A stretch of DNA of 64,000 nucleotides, from contig NZ_JBPKBI010000020.1 of assembly GCF_051388935.1 (NCBI RefSeq), forward strand, positions 49,118 through 113,117, read 5' to 3'. Positions 17,160-25,416 of the stretch are shown in pieces. Under the pieces are notes generated by a model, which was not told the origin of the DNA, searched no databases, and was given only the letters and a program-made list of their open reading frames with translations. Each line of letters begins with the position of its first letter. Position 1 is the stretch's first letter. The translations under genes and the position numbers were made by a program. Source of the DNA: Yinghuangia sp035454725 (GTDB taxonomy: Bacteria; Actinomycetota; Actinomycetes; Streptomycetales; Streptomycetaceae).

Positions 17160-18083
17160 ATGCCCGGACAGCAAACTGCGTCGGCCCGCGTTGCGTTCGC
17201 CACCTGCGCGGCGCTTCCCGATCTCGACGACGACGAAGCCGCGCCGATCGCGCCGCTGGCCGTGCGTGGTGTCAGGGCCGAGCCTGCGGTCTGGAATGAA
17301 CCGGGCGTCGACTGGGGCGCGTTCGACTTGGTGGTCATCCGGGCGACGTGGGATTTCGTCGATCACCGCCCGGAGTTCGTGGCCTGGGCACAGTCAGTGC
17401 CCCGGCTCGCCAACTCCGCAGACATCGTGCGGTGGGGCACCGACAAGACCTACCTGCGGGACGTCGCGGCTGCGGGTGTACCGGTGGCGGACACGACCTG
17501 GCTGACCCCCGGGACCAGGCCGATGCTGCCGGCCGACGGGGTGTACGTCGTCAAACCGTCCGTCGGTTGCGGTTCCCGGGACACCGGCCGCTACGACCTC
17601 CGGGACGCCGCGCACCGCCGCCTCGCGGTCGACCTCGTCGACCGCCTGCTGGCCGCCGAACGCACGGTCATGGTCCAGCCCTACCTCCACGCCGTCGACA
17701 CCGTCGGCGAAACCGGGCTGGTGTTCATCGGCGGACGCTTCAGCCACGCGATCCGCAAAGGAGCGATGCTCGACGGACCGGCGGCCGACATCGTCGGCCT
17801 GTACAAACCCGAGAAGATCACGCGTCGTGTCCCCAGCGACGCCGAACTGCGCACCGCACGCAGGGTGCTCGCGGCCGTGCCCGGCGGCCCGGAAGCCCTC
17901 CTGTACGCGCGCGTCGACCTCATACCCGACGCCGACGGCACGCCCACACTGCTCGAACTCGAAGCGGTCGACCCCACACTCTTCCTGTCCCACGACGACG
18001 GCGCAGCCGAACGATTCGCCGACGCAATCGTCGCCCACGCATCGCGGACGTACAGCGGACGGCGCGCAGGCGGTACCCGGTGA
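17160..18083 (+). CDS. ATP-grasp domain protein
   Basis: 307 residues. The N-terminal part has the pre-ATP-grasp fold (DLVVIRATWDFVDHRPEFVA), followed by an ATP-grasp core with the lysine loop VYVVKPSVGCGSRDTG, the helical lid MVQPYLHAVDTVGETGLVFI and the metal-binding end LLELEAVDPTLFL. These enzymes make carboxylate-amine bonds through acyl phosphates, as in RimK and glutathione synthetase; the substrates here are unknown. The start is ATG 17160, with GTAGGG upstream; GTG 17151 is an alternative. It converges on the nitroreductase gene with a 45-base gap. Confidence 0.85.
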   Translation: MPGQQTASARVAFATCAALPDLDDDEAAPIAPLAVRGVRAEPAVWNEPGVDWGAFDLVVIRATWDFVDHRPEFVAWAQSVPRLANSADIVRWGTDKTYLRDVAAAGVPVADTTWLTPGTRPMLPADGVYVVKPSVGCGSRDTGRYDLRDAAHRRLAVDLVDRLLAAERTVMVQPYLHAVDTVGETGLVFIGGRFSHAIRKGAMLDGPAADIVGLYKPEKITRRVPSDAELRTARRVLAAVPGGPEALLYARVDLIPDADGTPTLLELEAVDPTLFLSHDDGAAERFADAIVAHASRTYSGRRAGGTR

Positions 18084-18128
18084 GCGTGGACAGGGCGCGG
18101 TCGCGCTGGTGCGCGGCGATGGGATTGC

Positions 18129-19121
18129 TCACATCGGCGGTGGCCCCAGGACGTCGGTGAGCGGGCGGCGCGCAGTGGGCGGCACTTCGGTGCGACACAA
18201 GCCGAGCCGCAGGATCATCTGCGCGGACCCGTAGTGCGCGTAATCGGACGGCCCGGCAAAGCGGCTCGCTTCGAAACGAAGGTCGGAGTCTTCCAGGGGC
18301 TGGTTCGCGAACGACGCGGCGACCCCGCGCCGGGTGGCGGTCACCAGAATGTACTGGAGCGCTTGCCCTGCGGCGAGCCAGTCGTAGCGGGTGTCCGTGC
18401 ACGTCGCGAGGACCGCGATCGTCGGCTGTTGTTCGAAAGCCGCGTGGTCCCGGCCGGGGATGTCGCGCCCGACTGCGAGGTCTCGGACCGATCCCGTGGG
18501 CTGTTCGGGCAGCGGGCCGAGGCTTTCGGCCGCAATCCCTTCGTGGCGGTGTTCGGCGCCGGGGGCGTCGACCCAGGCGGCCCGTTCGTCGCGCAGTTCG
18601 TCCTCTTCAAGTCCGGTGGCCTCGCGGATCAGGGTGAGCAAGCGCTCGTAGAAGGGCTCCCAGGTGACGATGTGCAGCCGGGTCTCCTCGGCGCGCGCAG
18701 CCGCTCGCAGCTCGTCGACGACCTGGGGCGGGATCGGCGTGTCGCGGAAAGGCGCGCGGTTGGTGCGGCGCCGAGGCAGGTACGGGTGCAGCAGCGCGAA
18801 GCGCGGATCCGGGGCGTCCGAAACGACTCGGACGCGCGCCGCGAACAGCGGGTCGACCTGCTCCGGGAGACGCTCGACCGTGGTGCCTATGTCGAACGCG
18901 CCGTAGCCGAGCCGTGCCGAGAACGCCGCCGCGCCGCAGGCGATGTGCGCTTCGCGGCCGGTCGGGTCGCTGTGTGGCAGCGAGCGTGTCCGGTCGATGT
19001 GGACTTCGAGGTCGTCCTCGTCCCAGCGGAACCACCATGGCTGGGTGTTGTACTTGGACGGGGCCGAGGTCGCCGCACGCAGGATGGTTTCCCGCTGCTT
19101 CGGGGTGAGTGTCGTGGTCAT
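18129..19121 (-). CDS. Acg-family FMN-binding nitroreductase-like protein
   Basis: 330 residues beginning MTTTLTPKQRETILRAA, with family segments SAPSKYNTQPWWFRW near the N-terminus and YPLPRRRTNR-type (HPYLPRRRTNRAPF) in the middle. It is two fused nitroreductase-like halves, as in Mycobacterium tuberculosis Acg (Rv2032), where FMN is held and sequestered rather than used for rapid catalysis. In mycobacteria this family belongs to the hypoxia/NO (DosR) regulon. Here too it is near a flavodoxin remnant, a GAF/SpoIIE phosphatase and a baeRF protein, all plausible members of a stress island. Confidence 0.88.
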   Translation of the reverse strand: MTTTLTPKQRETILRAATSAPSKYNTQPWWFRWDEDDLEVHIDRTRSLPHSDPTGREAHIACGAAAFSARLGYGAFDIGTTVERLPEQVDPLFAARVRVVSDAPDPRFALLHPYLPRRRTNRAPFRDTPIPPQVVDELRAAARAEETRLHIVTWEPFYERLLTLIREATGLEEDELRDERAAWVDAPGAEHRHEGIAAESLGPLPEQPTGSVRDLAVGRDIPGRDHAAFEQQPTIAVLATCTDTRYDWLAAGQALQYILVTATRRGVAASFANQPLEDSDLRFEASRFAGPSDYAHYGSAQMILRLGLCRTEVPPTARRPLTDVLGPPPM

Positions 19122-19375
19122 GGCGCGGTATCTCCTGTCCGGTGTGTCGGCGCGATCCGCCGACCCGCCACATGGCCAGTGGGAATACGCGTCCACACCG
19201 GCCGGTCGCCGCCGCCCCGACGCGGCGTCGGAACTACTCCTCATGTCGACGATTCCCGCCCCGGCGATCTCCAGACCAAGCAGCCCGGACCCTGCACGGG
19301 GTCGGAACGGCCCTGGGCGACTCTCGCATCGCATGTCGGGTTTGGAGGCACGACCGGTACCTGAAGGAGGCGGCG

Positions 19376-19471
19376 GTGTTGGTTCTTGTCGCCTACGCGA
19401 CATGCCACGGCTCGACCAGGTCCATCGCCGAGCGTGTCGCCGCTCTGCTTGGCACCGCCCAATCCCCCCGC
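19376..19471 (+). pseudogene. Truncated flavodoxin-domain gene (5' end only)
   Basis: A perfect AAGGAGG ribosome site at 19363-19369 precedes GTG 19376. The first ~32 codons read VLVLVAYATCHGSTRSIAER followed by VAALLG, the N-terminal strand and FMN phosphate-binding loop of flavodoxin-domain (HemG-like) proteins. Homology then stops abruptly and no flavodoxin core follows. From 19472 to 19722 there is no recognisable gene; a coding-like stretch at 19590-19690 (APALLVVEFGGGDLTVALLG) is unassigned. Confidence 0.7.
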
Positions 19472-19722
19472 ATGCGTATCGGCGCCTGCCCGTGGCCGGG
19501 AACCCGCCACGCGGCGCCAAGAGGCGGCGTACGACGAAAGGAAGACCCGGTCGGAGCGTCGAAACGCCGTCCGGATGGGAAAGGGCCCCGGCGCTGCTGG
19601 TTGTCGAGTTCGGCGGCGGAGACCTCACCGTCGCGTTGCTCGGCATGGCCACCGCGCGCTTCCCCATCGCGCCGGAACAGCCCGCTTACGCGCAGCGCCG
19701 CCATGGCGCAATGAGACGCCCC

Positions 19723-22197
19723 TCAGCGATCGAACAGGTCGAGGGTGTCGTCGAAGGGGTGGCCCGCGGCTGGAGAGCGGTCCGCAGGGGCGAGGGATTG
19801 CTCGGTCCAGATGGTTTTGCCGGTGTGGCGGTAGCGGCTGCCCCACCGGGTGGTGAGCTGGGCGACCAGGAAGAGGCCGCGTCCGCCCTCGTCGGTACTG
19901 TGCGCGCGGCGCATCCGGGGCTGCGTGTTGCTGGGGTCCGAGACTTCGCACACCAGCATGCGGTCGCGGATCAGGCGTAGTGCGATCGGGCCTCCGGCGT
20001 ACCGGATCGCGTTGGTGACCAGTTCGCTGACCACGAGTTCGGTGCTGAACGCCAGGCTCTCCAAGCCCCACGCGGCGAGTTGCCGCGTGGCCGTGTCCCG
20101 CGCTGCCGCCACGGCTGCGGGGTCCGCGGGGAATTCCCAGGTGACCACGTCACGTGGGGAGACATGCCGGACCCGGGCGAGGAGGACGGCGATGTCGTCG
20201 GTGGCGGGCGGGGACTCCGGGCTGCCGGAGACCAGACGGGCGACTGAGTCCTGGACTGCGGCGCCGGGCCGAATGGCCATGGCGAGGCGCCTGCGCAGGC
20301 GTGCCATCCCGCGCCCGAGGTCGTCGCCCTCGCCGGCGACGAGCCCGTCCGTGTAGAGCGCGAGGACGCTGCCTTCCGGCAGGTCCAGCTCGGTCACCTC
20401 GAACGGCATCGCGCCCACACCCAGCGGCGGGCCGGGCTCGATGTCGACGAACTCGACGGATCCGTCGGGCCACACCACGGCAGGCGGCGGATGCCCGGCG
20501 CTGGCCAGGGTGCAGCGCCGCGTCACCGGGTCGTACACCGCGTACAGGCAGGTCGCACCGATTCCGTCCCCGTCGACCCGGCCGCCCTCCGACGCGAACC
20601 GCTGCACTTGGTCGTCCAAGTGGCTCAGCAGTTCGTCGGGGCTCGGGTCCAGGTCGGCGAGCGTCTGCACCGCGGCGCGCAGCCGTCCCATCGTCGCCGA
20701 CGCCCGCAGACCGCGCCCCACCACGTCGCCGACGACGAACGCCTCGCGCAGCGACGACAGTGGGATGACGTCGAACCAGTCGCCTGCGACGCCGGCGCCC
20801 GTCGTGGACGGCAGGTAGGCGCCCGCGGTCTCCGCCGTGGAGGAGTCGGTGGACGCGCGCGGCAGCAGGCTGCGCTGCAGTGTGACGGCCGCGCGGTGCT
20901 CACGGGTGTAGCGGCGCGCGTTGTCCACGCTCAACGCGGCGCGGGACGCTATCTCACGCAGAATGAGCGCGTCTTCGTCGTCGAACGACGGGGACTGCCC
21001 GAGGCGCCAGACGGCGAGGATGCCGAGCAGCAACCCGCGGGCGTACAACGGCGCGCTCATCACCGTGTGGCCGTCAGGCGGTACGAGCAGACGTCGCAGC
21101 TTCGAGCGGCCGAACAGATCGCTCGTCTCCTGCACGTCAAAGGTCCACAGCGACCCGCCGCGCTGCAGCATGCGCATCTCCGGGATGTCCGGCATCCTCG
21201 GGCACGCCTGACCCGGCTGCAGCATGTCCTCCGGGTACCGCCCCCCGGCGCGGGCGACCGCGGCACGCCGCAGCCCGCCCATTTCGCCGCCCAACACTCC
21301 GACGTGCCGCGGCGGTTCCTCACCGACGAAGACCGCGTCGGCGAGGTCGACGGTGGCCAGGTCCCCGAGACCCGGCACCAGCACGTCCACGAGGCCCTGG
21401 GCGGTACGCCCGACGTCCAGGGAACCGCCGATGCGCACCGCCGCATCGTGCATCAGCGCCAGCCGACGGCGTGCCTGGAGCTCGCCGGCCACGTCGGCGA
21501 CCACCACGGCCACCCCGTGCGGCGGTCCCTGGCCGGAGTCCAGTTGCAGGGCGGAGAGCGACACCGCGCTCTCCGCGGCAGTCGGGTCGCGCGGCCGCAG
21601 AATCCTGTCGACCCGGAGCATCGGGACCCCCGTGTCCGCCACGGCGCGGAGCTGCTCCTCAAGCAGCCGGGCGTCCTCCGGAGCCAGGAGATCCGCGAGT
21701 CGCGCGCCGCGACGGGCTGCCGGACCACCGAGGACGCCAAGCGCGATGTTGGTGCGGACGATCCGCATCTCCGGATCGAAGAACGCGACGCCGAGGAACC
21801 GCTGCGCGAACAGTGCCCGGGTGAACGCCTTCTCCTGCCGGTCGGCACGGGCCTGCTCGGCGGGAACGGCCAACACCAGCGTCTGGGCCCGCTTCCCGAC
21901 CTCAATGGCTCGGAAAGCCACTTCGACGTCGCCGCCGATGCGGCGGTGGGCCTGCGCCCGGCCCGTCCGCGGAAGCGCTGAGCCCTTCGCCGACCCTGAG
22001 CGACGGGGGCCGAGCACCGTCAGCAGATCGACGAAATGCCTGCCGGCCACATCGGCGACAGTGCTGCACAGCAGGTCTGTAGCCGCACGCGAGCACTGCT
22101 CGACGACGCCGTCGCGGTCGAGCAAAAACACCGCGAGGTCGTCGCCATCGAGTGCTCGCCCTGCGGCGAACTCGTGCGGGCCGTCTGATTCGTCCAT
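19723..22197 (-). CDS. PAS-GAF-SpoIIE phosphatase with C-terminal anti-sigma-type kinase domain
   Basis: 824 residues from ATG 22197 (MDESDGPHEF). In order: two PAS-like regions (residues ~15-60 and ~115-230), a GAF domain (~255-430), a PP2C/SpoIIE phosphatase (~460-685) with GVAGDWFDVI, GDVVGRGLRA and ALYTDGLV motifs, and a GHKL ATP-binding domain (~690-824) with VVSELVTNAIRYAG and DEGGRGLFLVAQL. Such fusions couple sensing of a small ligand to dephosphorylation of an anti-anti-sigma factor and control of a sigma factor; Streptomyces has many. No cognate sigma gene is adjacent. No strong ribosome site is seen, so a start further upstream in the same frame is possible. Confidence 0.88.
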   Translation of the reverse strand: MDESDGPHEFAAGRALDGDDLAVFLLDRDGVVEQCSRAATDLLCSTVADVAGRHFVDLLTVLGPRRSGSAKGSALPRTGRAQAHRRIGGDVEVAFRAIEVGKRAQTLVLAVPAEQARADRQEKAFTRALFAQRFLGVAFFDPEMRIVRTNIALGVLGGPAARRGARLADLLAPEDARLLEEQLRAVADTGVPMLRVDRILRPRDPTAAESAVSLSALQLDSGQGPPHGVAVVVADVAGELQARRRLALMHDAAVRIGGSLDVGRTAQGLVDVLVPGLGDLATVDLADAVFVGEEPPRHVGVLGGEMGGLRRAAVARAGGRYPEDMLQPGQACPRMPDIPEMRMLQRGGSLWTFDVQETSDLFGRSKLRRLLVPPDGHTVMSAPLYARGLLLGILAVWRLGQSPSFDDEDALILREIASRAALSVDNARRYTREHRAAVTLQRSLLPRASTDSSTAETAGAYLPSTTGAGVAGDWFDVIPLSSLREAFVVGDVVGRGLRASATMGRLRAAVQTLADLDPSPDELLSHLDDQVQRFASEGGRVDGDGIGATCLYAVYDPVTRRCTLASAGHPPPAVVWPDGSVEFVDIEPGPPLGVGAMPFEVTELDLPEGSVLALYTDGLVAGEGDDLGRGMARLRRRLAMAIRPGAAVQDSVARLVSGSPESPPATDDIAVLLARVRHVSPRDVVTWEFPADPAAVAAARDTATRQLAAWGLESLAFSTELVVSELVTNAIRYAGGPIALRLIRDRMLVCEVSDPSNTQPRMRRAHSTDEGGRGLFLVAQLTTRWGSRYRHTGKTIWTEQSLAPADRSPAAGHPFDDTLDLFDR

Positions 22198-22545
22198 AGC
22201 GACCTTTGGGCTTGCTGGGGGGATTCCTCGCCTGCCGACTCCCCCTTGATCCGCACCGCGGACCTGCTTGGAGTGTAGGTACGCCGACATCGGGCGTCCA
22301 TGGGAAGGAAACGGGCCCGGTGGGTGAGCGCGCGTGCCGCACGCAGGGATGTTCCGACTGAGGTGAACGGGCACCTCGCCGGGGCGGCGTCGCTCCGGTT
22401 TCCCGTCACCGTTTGCCGAGGCCGGTTGATCGCCGACGGCAACGCATGGCAAACGCTTGCCGTCCGCAGTGGAATGCCCGAATATATTTCTAGTAACTAT
22501 AGAAGTTCTGGTCGGCTGCATTTGCCAACGCCTGGGCATGTATGA

Positions 22546-22752
22546 ATGTGGGCGGACACAGCCCCGCCCCGCGGGTTCGTCCTCGTCGCGATCGCCGCGC
22601 TGCTCGCGGAATCGGCGTACCACTGCTGGCACCGCGTCGAACGCGCCATGCGCCTTGGCCAAGCACTCCCCGGAACGTCGATGCCGTTGATGCTGTCCTC
22701 CGGCGTCGCCACCGTCGTCATGCCGAGTACCGCGCTGATGGCAGTCGGTTGA
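22546..22752 (+). CDS. Possible small two-helix membrane protein
   Basis: 68 codons with two hydrophobic stretches (RGFVLVAIAALLAESAYHCW and MPLMLSSGVATVVMPSTALM) joined by a basic loop. Third-position GC is high, but no good ribosome site precedes it. It may be a real small membrane protein or the end of a lost gene. The rest of 22198-22790 holds no gene; an AT-rich stretch at 22480-22510 is the likely promoter area. Confidence 0.35.
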   Translation: MWADTAPPRGFVLVAIAALLAESAYHCWHRVERAMRLGQALPGTSMPLMLSSGVATVVMPSTALMAVG

Positions 22753-22790
22753 ACGCCCGCGCCCCGGCCGTGCGAAAGGGGCCGATCGAC

Positions 22791-23903
22791 CTATGCGTCT
22801 TCGTCCGCGTACCGCAGGAGCGCGCCCACGCCGTCGCGCAGTGACAAGCGGTCTTCAGGAACCACGACGAGTTCCGCGCCGGTGCCGACCACCGCGCGGA
22901 TCAGCGCGGCGTCCGGCGCGGACTCCTCCCAGCACGACTCCACCCCGAGGGCGTGCAATTCCGCAGCGCTCACAGCGAGTTGCCTAGGAGCGACGCCGAC
23001 GTAAAGCGGCGGGCGGGGCGCGGGCGGGTCGGTGACCAGGAGCGCTTCGACTTGGCCGCGACGCAGTGCGGCGACGGTGGGTGCCAGCCCCTCGGCCGCG
23101 CCGCTGCCGTGTGCTCGGCACGACAGGTATCTGTCCAGCCGCGCCTGGTCTCGTGAAGACATACGCCCGTCGAACAGGCGTGCGAGATCTGCTTCGAGGA
23201 TGGCGCGCCCTGGCGGCTCGGGCCATTCCTCAAGTAGGTCGGCGTCCTTGGTGACGCGGATGACGCGGCCCGTGAGGCGTCGGGGCAGCCGACCCGCCAA
23301 AGACGCCGTCATCAGAGGTTGTCCGCACAATACGACCGCCTCCGGGTCCGCGTCGTACGCCCATTCGGAGATTTGTCTCGCGACTTCGGTGGCGGTATGC
23401 GGCCATTGCTCGTGGGTTACGCGGTGGCGGCTCAGCGGGCCGGGCGCCACACGGGCGATGGGCCAGCGCCCGTACTGAACGTCGATCTCCCACGTATCGT
23501 CCAGGGCGCCCTCGGGCTCGTGGGTGCGGTGCACGGCCACCACCGCGTAGGGGAGGTCCGGCGCATGTTGGCGGACCAAGGGCATGGCGTCCGGCACGGT
23601 GGTGAACACGGCCGTGTCCCGAACCGGTGGCCGGGGCAGTTCCTCGATCAAGGACAGGTGACCCCGCGCGGCGAAGATCGCCTGTCCGTGGCGCCCCGAT
23701 ATGTCGTGGTCGGCGCCCATCGCGTGGGTGACGGCCCCGGTCGTGGCCATGTCCGCGCCTTGCTCGGCCAGTGCGTCCCCGACATGCCTGCGACGCAGGT
23801 CGATTGCGCGATCGGGGTCCTCGACGTCGCGCGAGGTGTCCAAATAGGCGCAGGCGTACGGTCCGGGCCGCGCGTACAACGGCCCGAGGAAGGCGAGCTT
23901 CAC
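22791..23903 (-). CDS. Bacterial eRF1-like (baeRF, Rv2629-type) protein
   Basis: 370 residues starting at GTG 23903 behind a good AGGAGAGG site. The N-terminus (LYARPGPYACAYLDTSRDVE) is typical of the bacterial archaeo-eukaryotic release-factor family; the central FTTVPDAMPL, VAVHRTHEPEG and C-terminal eL30e-like part also fit. The family includes M. tuberculosis Rv2629, induced in hypoxia, and is thought to act on stalled ribosomes or peptidyl-tRNA, although no GGQ motif is visible. It lies 14 bases after a 69-codon gene, with which it forms an operon. Confidence 0.82.
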   Translation of the reverse strand: MKLAFLGPLYARPGPYACAYLDTSRDVEDPDRAIDLRRRHVGDALAEQGADMATTGAVTHAMGADHDISGRHGQAIFAARGHLSLIEELPRPPVRDTAVFTTVPDAMPLVRQHAPDLPYAVVAVHRTHEPEGALDDTWEIDVQYGRWPIARVAPGPLSRHRVTHEQWPHTATEVARQISEWAYDADPEAVVLCGQPLMTASLAGRLPRRLTGRVIRVTKDADLLEEWPEPPGRAILEADLARLFDGRMSSRDQARLDRYLSCRAHGSGAAEGLAPTVAALRRGQVEALLVTDPPAPRPPLYVGVAPRQLAVSAAELHALGVESCWEESAPDAALIRAVVGTGAELVVVPEDRLSLRDGVGALLRYADEDA

Positions 23904-23917
23904 AACCTACCTCTCCT

Positions 23918-24127
23918 TCACAGGCCTTCGGCCAGCAGAAGCTCGTGCGCCAGCCGCGCTCCGCGCGCCACAGGGTCGGGTTGGGATCCGGGCTCTTCGG
24001 TGGGATTGTGCTCGAGACCCTCAGCAAGCGCGCGAAGCGCCTGGGCCAGGGCATGCACGTGCGCTTCGACCGTGTCGAGGCGTTCGGACGTGACCCGTCC
24101 GGTGGGTTCGGGGGCGTTCTCGGTCAT
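23918..24127 (-). CDS. Small helical protein upstream of the baeRF gene
   Basis: 69 residues (MTENAPEPTGRVTSERLDTV and onward), dominated by one amphipathic helix with heptad-like spacing (VEAHVHALAQALRALAEGLE), so a coiled coil is likely. GGTGAGGT precedes the ATG at 24127. It ends 14 bases before the baeRF start and is evidently co-transcribed with it, so it could be a partner or adaptor. I do not recognise the family. Confidence 0.65.
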   Translation of the reverse strand: MTENAPEPTGRVTSERLDTVEAHVHALAQALRALAEGLEHNPTEEPGSQPDPVARGARLAHELLLAEGL

Positions 24128-24206
24128 GGTGACCTCACCTGGTCGTGGGCTTGCTGCGGCGGCCCGTCCGGCGGGGGGCGGGTGAGTCACAAGCGTTGCC
24201 GTGCGG

Positions 24207-24296
24207 TCAGTACGGGAGCAGCCGGCCTGACGGGGTGCGCAAGTCCAACGGCGGCGCAGTACGCGGGCGCTTCCTGACGATCCGGATGCGTTGCAC
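24207..24296 (-). CDS. Possible 29-residue basic peptide
   Basis: A GTG at 24296 sits 8 bases after a perfect AGGAGG ribosome site and opens MQRIRIVRKRPRTAPPLDLR, ending GRLLPY before TGA. It lies ~80 bases upstream of the 69-codon gene on the same strand and could be a leader peptide or independent small protein. A longer reading from ATG 24323 is possible, but the ribosome site favours 24296. The region 24297-24816 otherwise has no recognisable gene. Confidence 0.35.
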   Translation of the reverse strand: MQRIRIVRKRPRTAPPLDLRTPSGRLLPY

Positions 24297-24816
24297 GGTG
24301 TCCACCTCCTGGGATTCACCCATCCCACGCTTTCGAGCCGGGAAGGGAGTTCCCGCATCGCCCCGATCTCGACGAACACAACATGCCCCGGCACATGGCC
24401 CGGAAACAGACCGCAGGCCCCGGCCGTCGGAGCAGCACGGTCTTGGGAAGTAACACGGCGCCGCCGACGGCACCCCGGTGCCGACGTCCCCGAAGGCATG
24501 ATCGTGGGTGTCTGCGTCGGCCGGGACCGCTGCGCGTTCGCTGTTGCCGTGCGCGGGTGCGGGCCACGAGCGGGACTCGCGCGGTATGGAGTGCGTCCTG
24601 CCAGCGTAGCGCGGAACAGCCTGCGCCCCGTACCTCAGAGGGAGCCGAGTTGAAACCAGCGCGAGACACCGAGCCGAGTCATCCGCGCATGGGGGGCGGC
24701 AACCGGCTGCACTCTGTTGACTGCAGGATGTCGAACAGGTGGGATGGCGTGCGCGGGCCGCTGCGCACGCGCCTGCGGCGCCGATTCGTCCACCGGTCCG
24801 GAGCAGAGACTCAGCC

Positions 24817-24996
24817 ATGCCCGCCGTGTACCCGTACGAGGACTCGTCGCTGTCGCCGAGGGTCCGGGTGGAGGACCTCTTGCCCCCGCTGGAGATCGAG
24901 GACAAGGTCGGCCTGCTCTACCACGGGCACGCCGGGACCGTGGATCCCGAGTCGCGCGACCGGTACGGCCGCGGGCCGGTGGCGCCGCTGGTGTGA
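24817..24996 (+). pseudogene. N-terminal fragment of a GH3 beta-glucosidase-like gene
   Basis: 60 codons: MPAVYPYEDSSLSPRVRVED then LLPPLEIEDKVGLLYHGHAG. This resembles the start of family 3 glycosidases ('PYRDPSLPVEERVxDLLxRMTLEEKVGLM'). It stops after 59 residues, far short of ~700, with no catalytic part. From 24997 to 25416 coding-like text continues in another frame (HKPLTPSAAELMRQRISEGF) without an assignable gene, so the whole 24.8-25.4 kb stretch looks like decay debris. Confidence 0.55.
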
Positions 24997-25416
24997 CCGG
25001 CGGTCACGACGACGCACTCAAGCTGCGGCGACCCCGAAACGCTGAAGGACCGCCCAGAGGGTTCTCCGACGGAGAAGACCTCAAGCCCGGTTGCGAGCAC
25101 AAGCCGCTGACGCCGAGCGCCGCGGAACTGATGCGGCAACGGATCAGCGAAGGCTTCGACATCGCCTACATCTACTACCGCAACCCCCCGCATACCGACA
25201 TAAGGAGTGGTCGGGGAGCGACCCGGTCGCGGAACGCCCAGGAACGAGTGGTCGGATCCGGGGCGGGCAGCCCGAGGATCGGGCCGATACGGGCCGGGCC
25301 GAGTTTGCGCTCGGCCCGGAGCCGGCAGACCGGACCTCGATGGCGACGGCTGCCGTCTTCGCCGAGCCGCTGTGACCGGTTTCAGGTTTCACCTGGCACG
25401 GTTCACAACCGTTCAT

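Noticed and set aside
25144..25416. 90-codon minus-strand frame directly after the RHS stop, considered as immunity gene
   Set aside because: Cys/Arg/Ser-rich low-complexity text, no ribosome site and unlike usual acidic immunity proteins.
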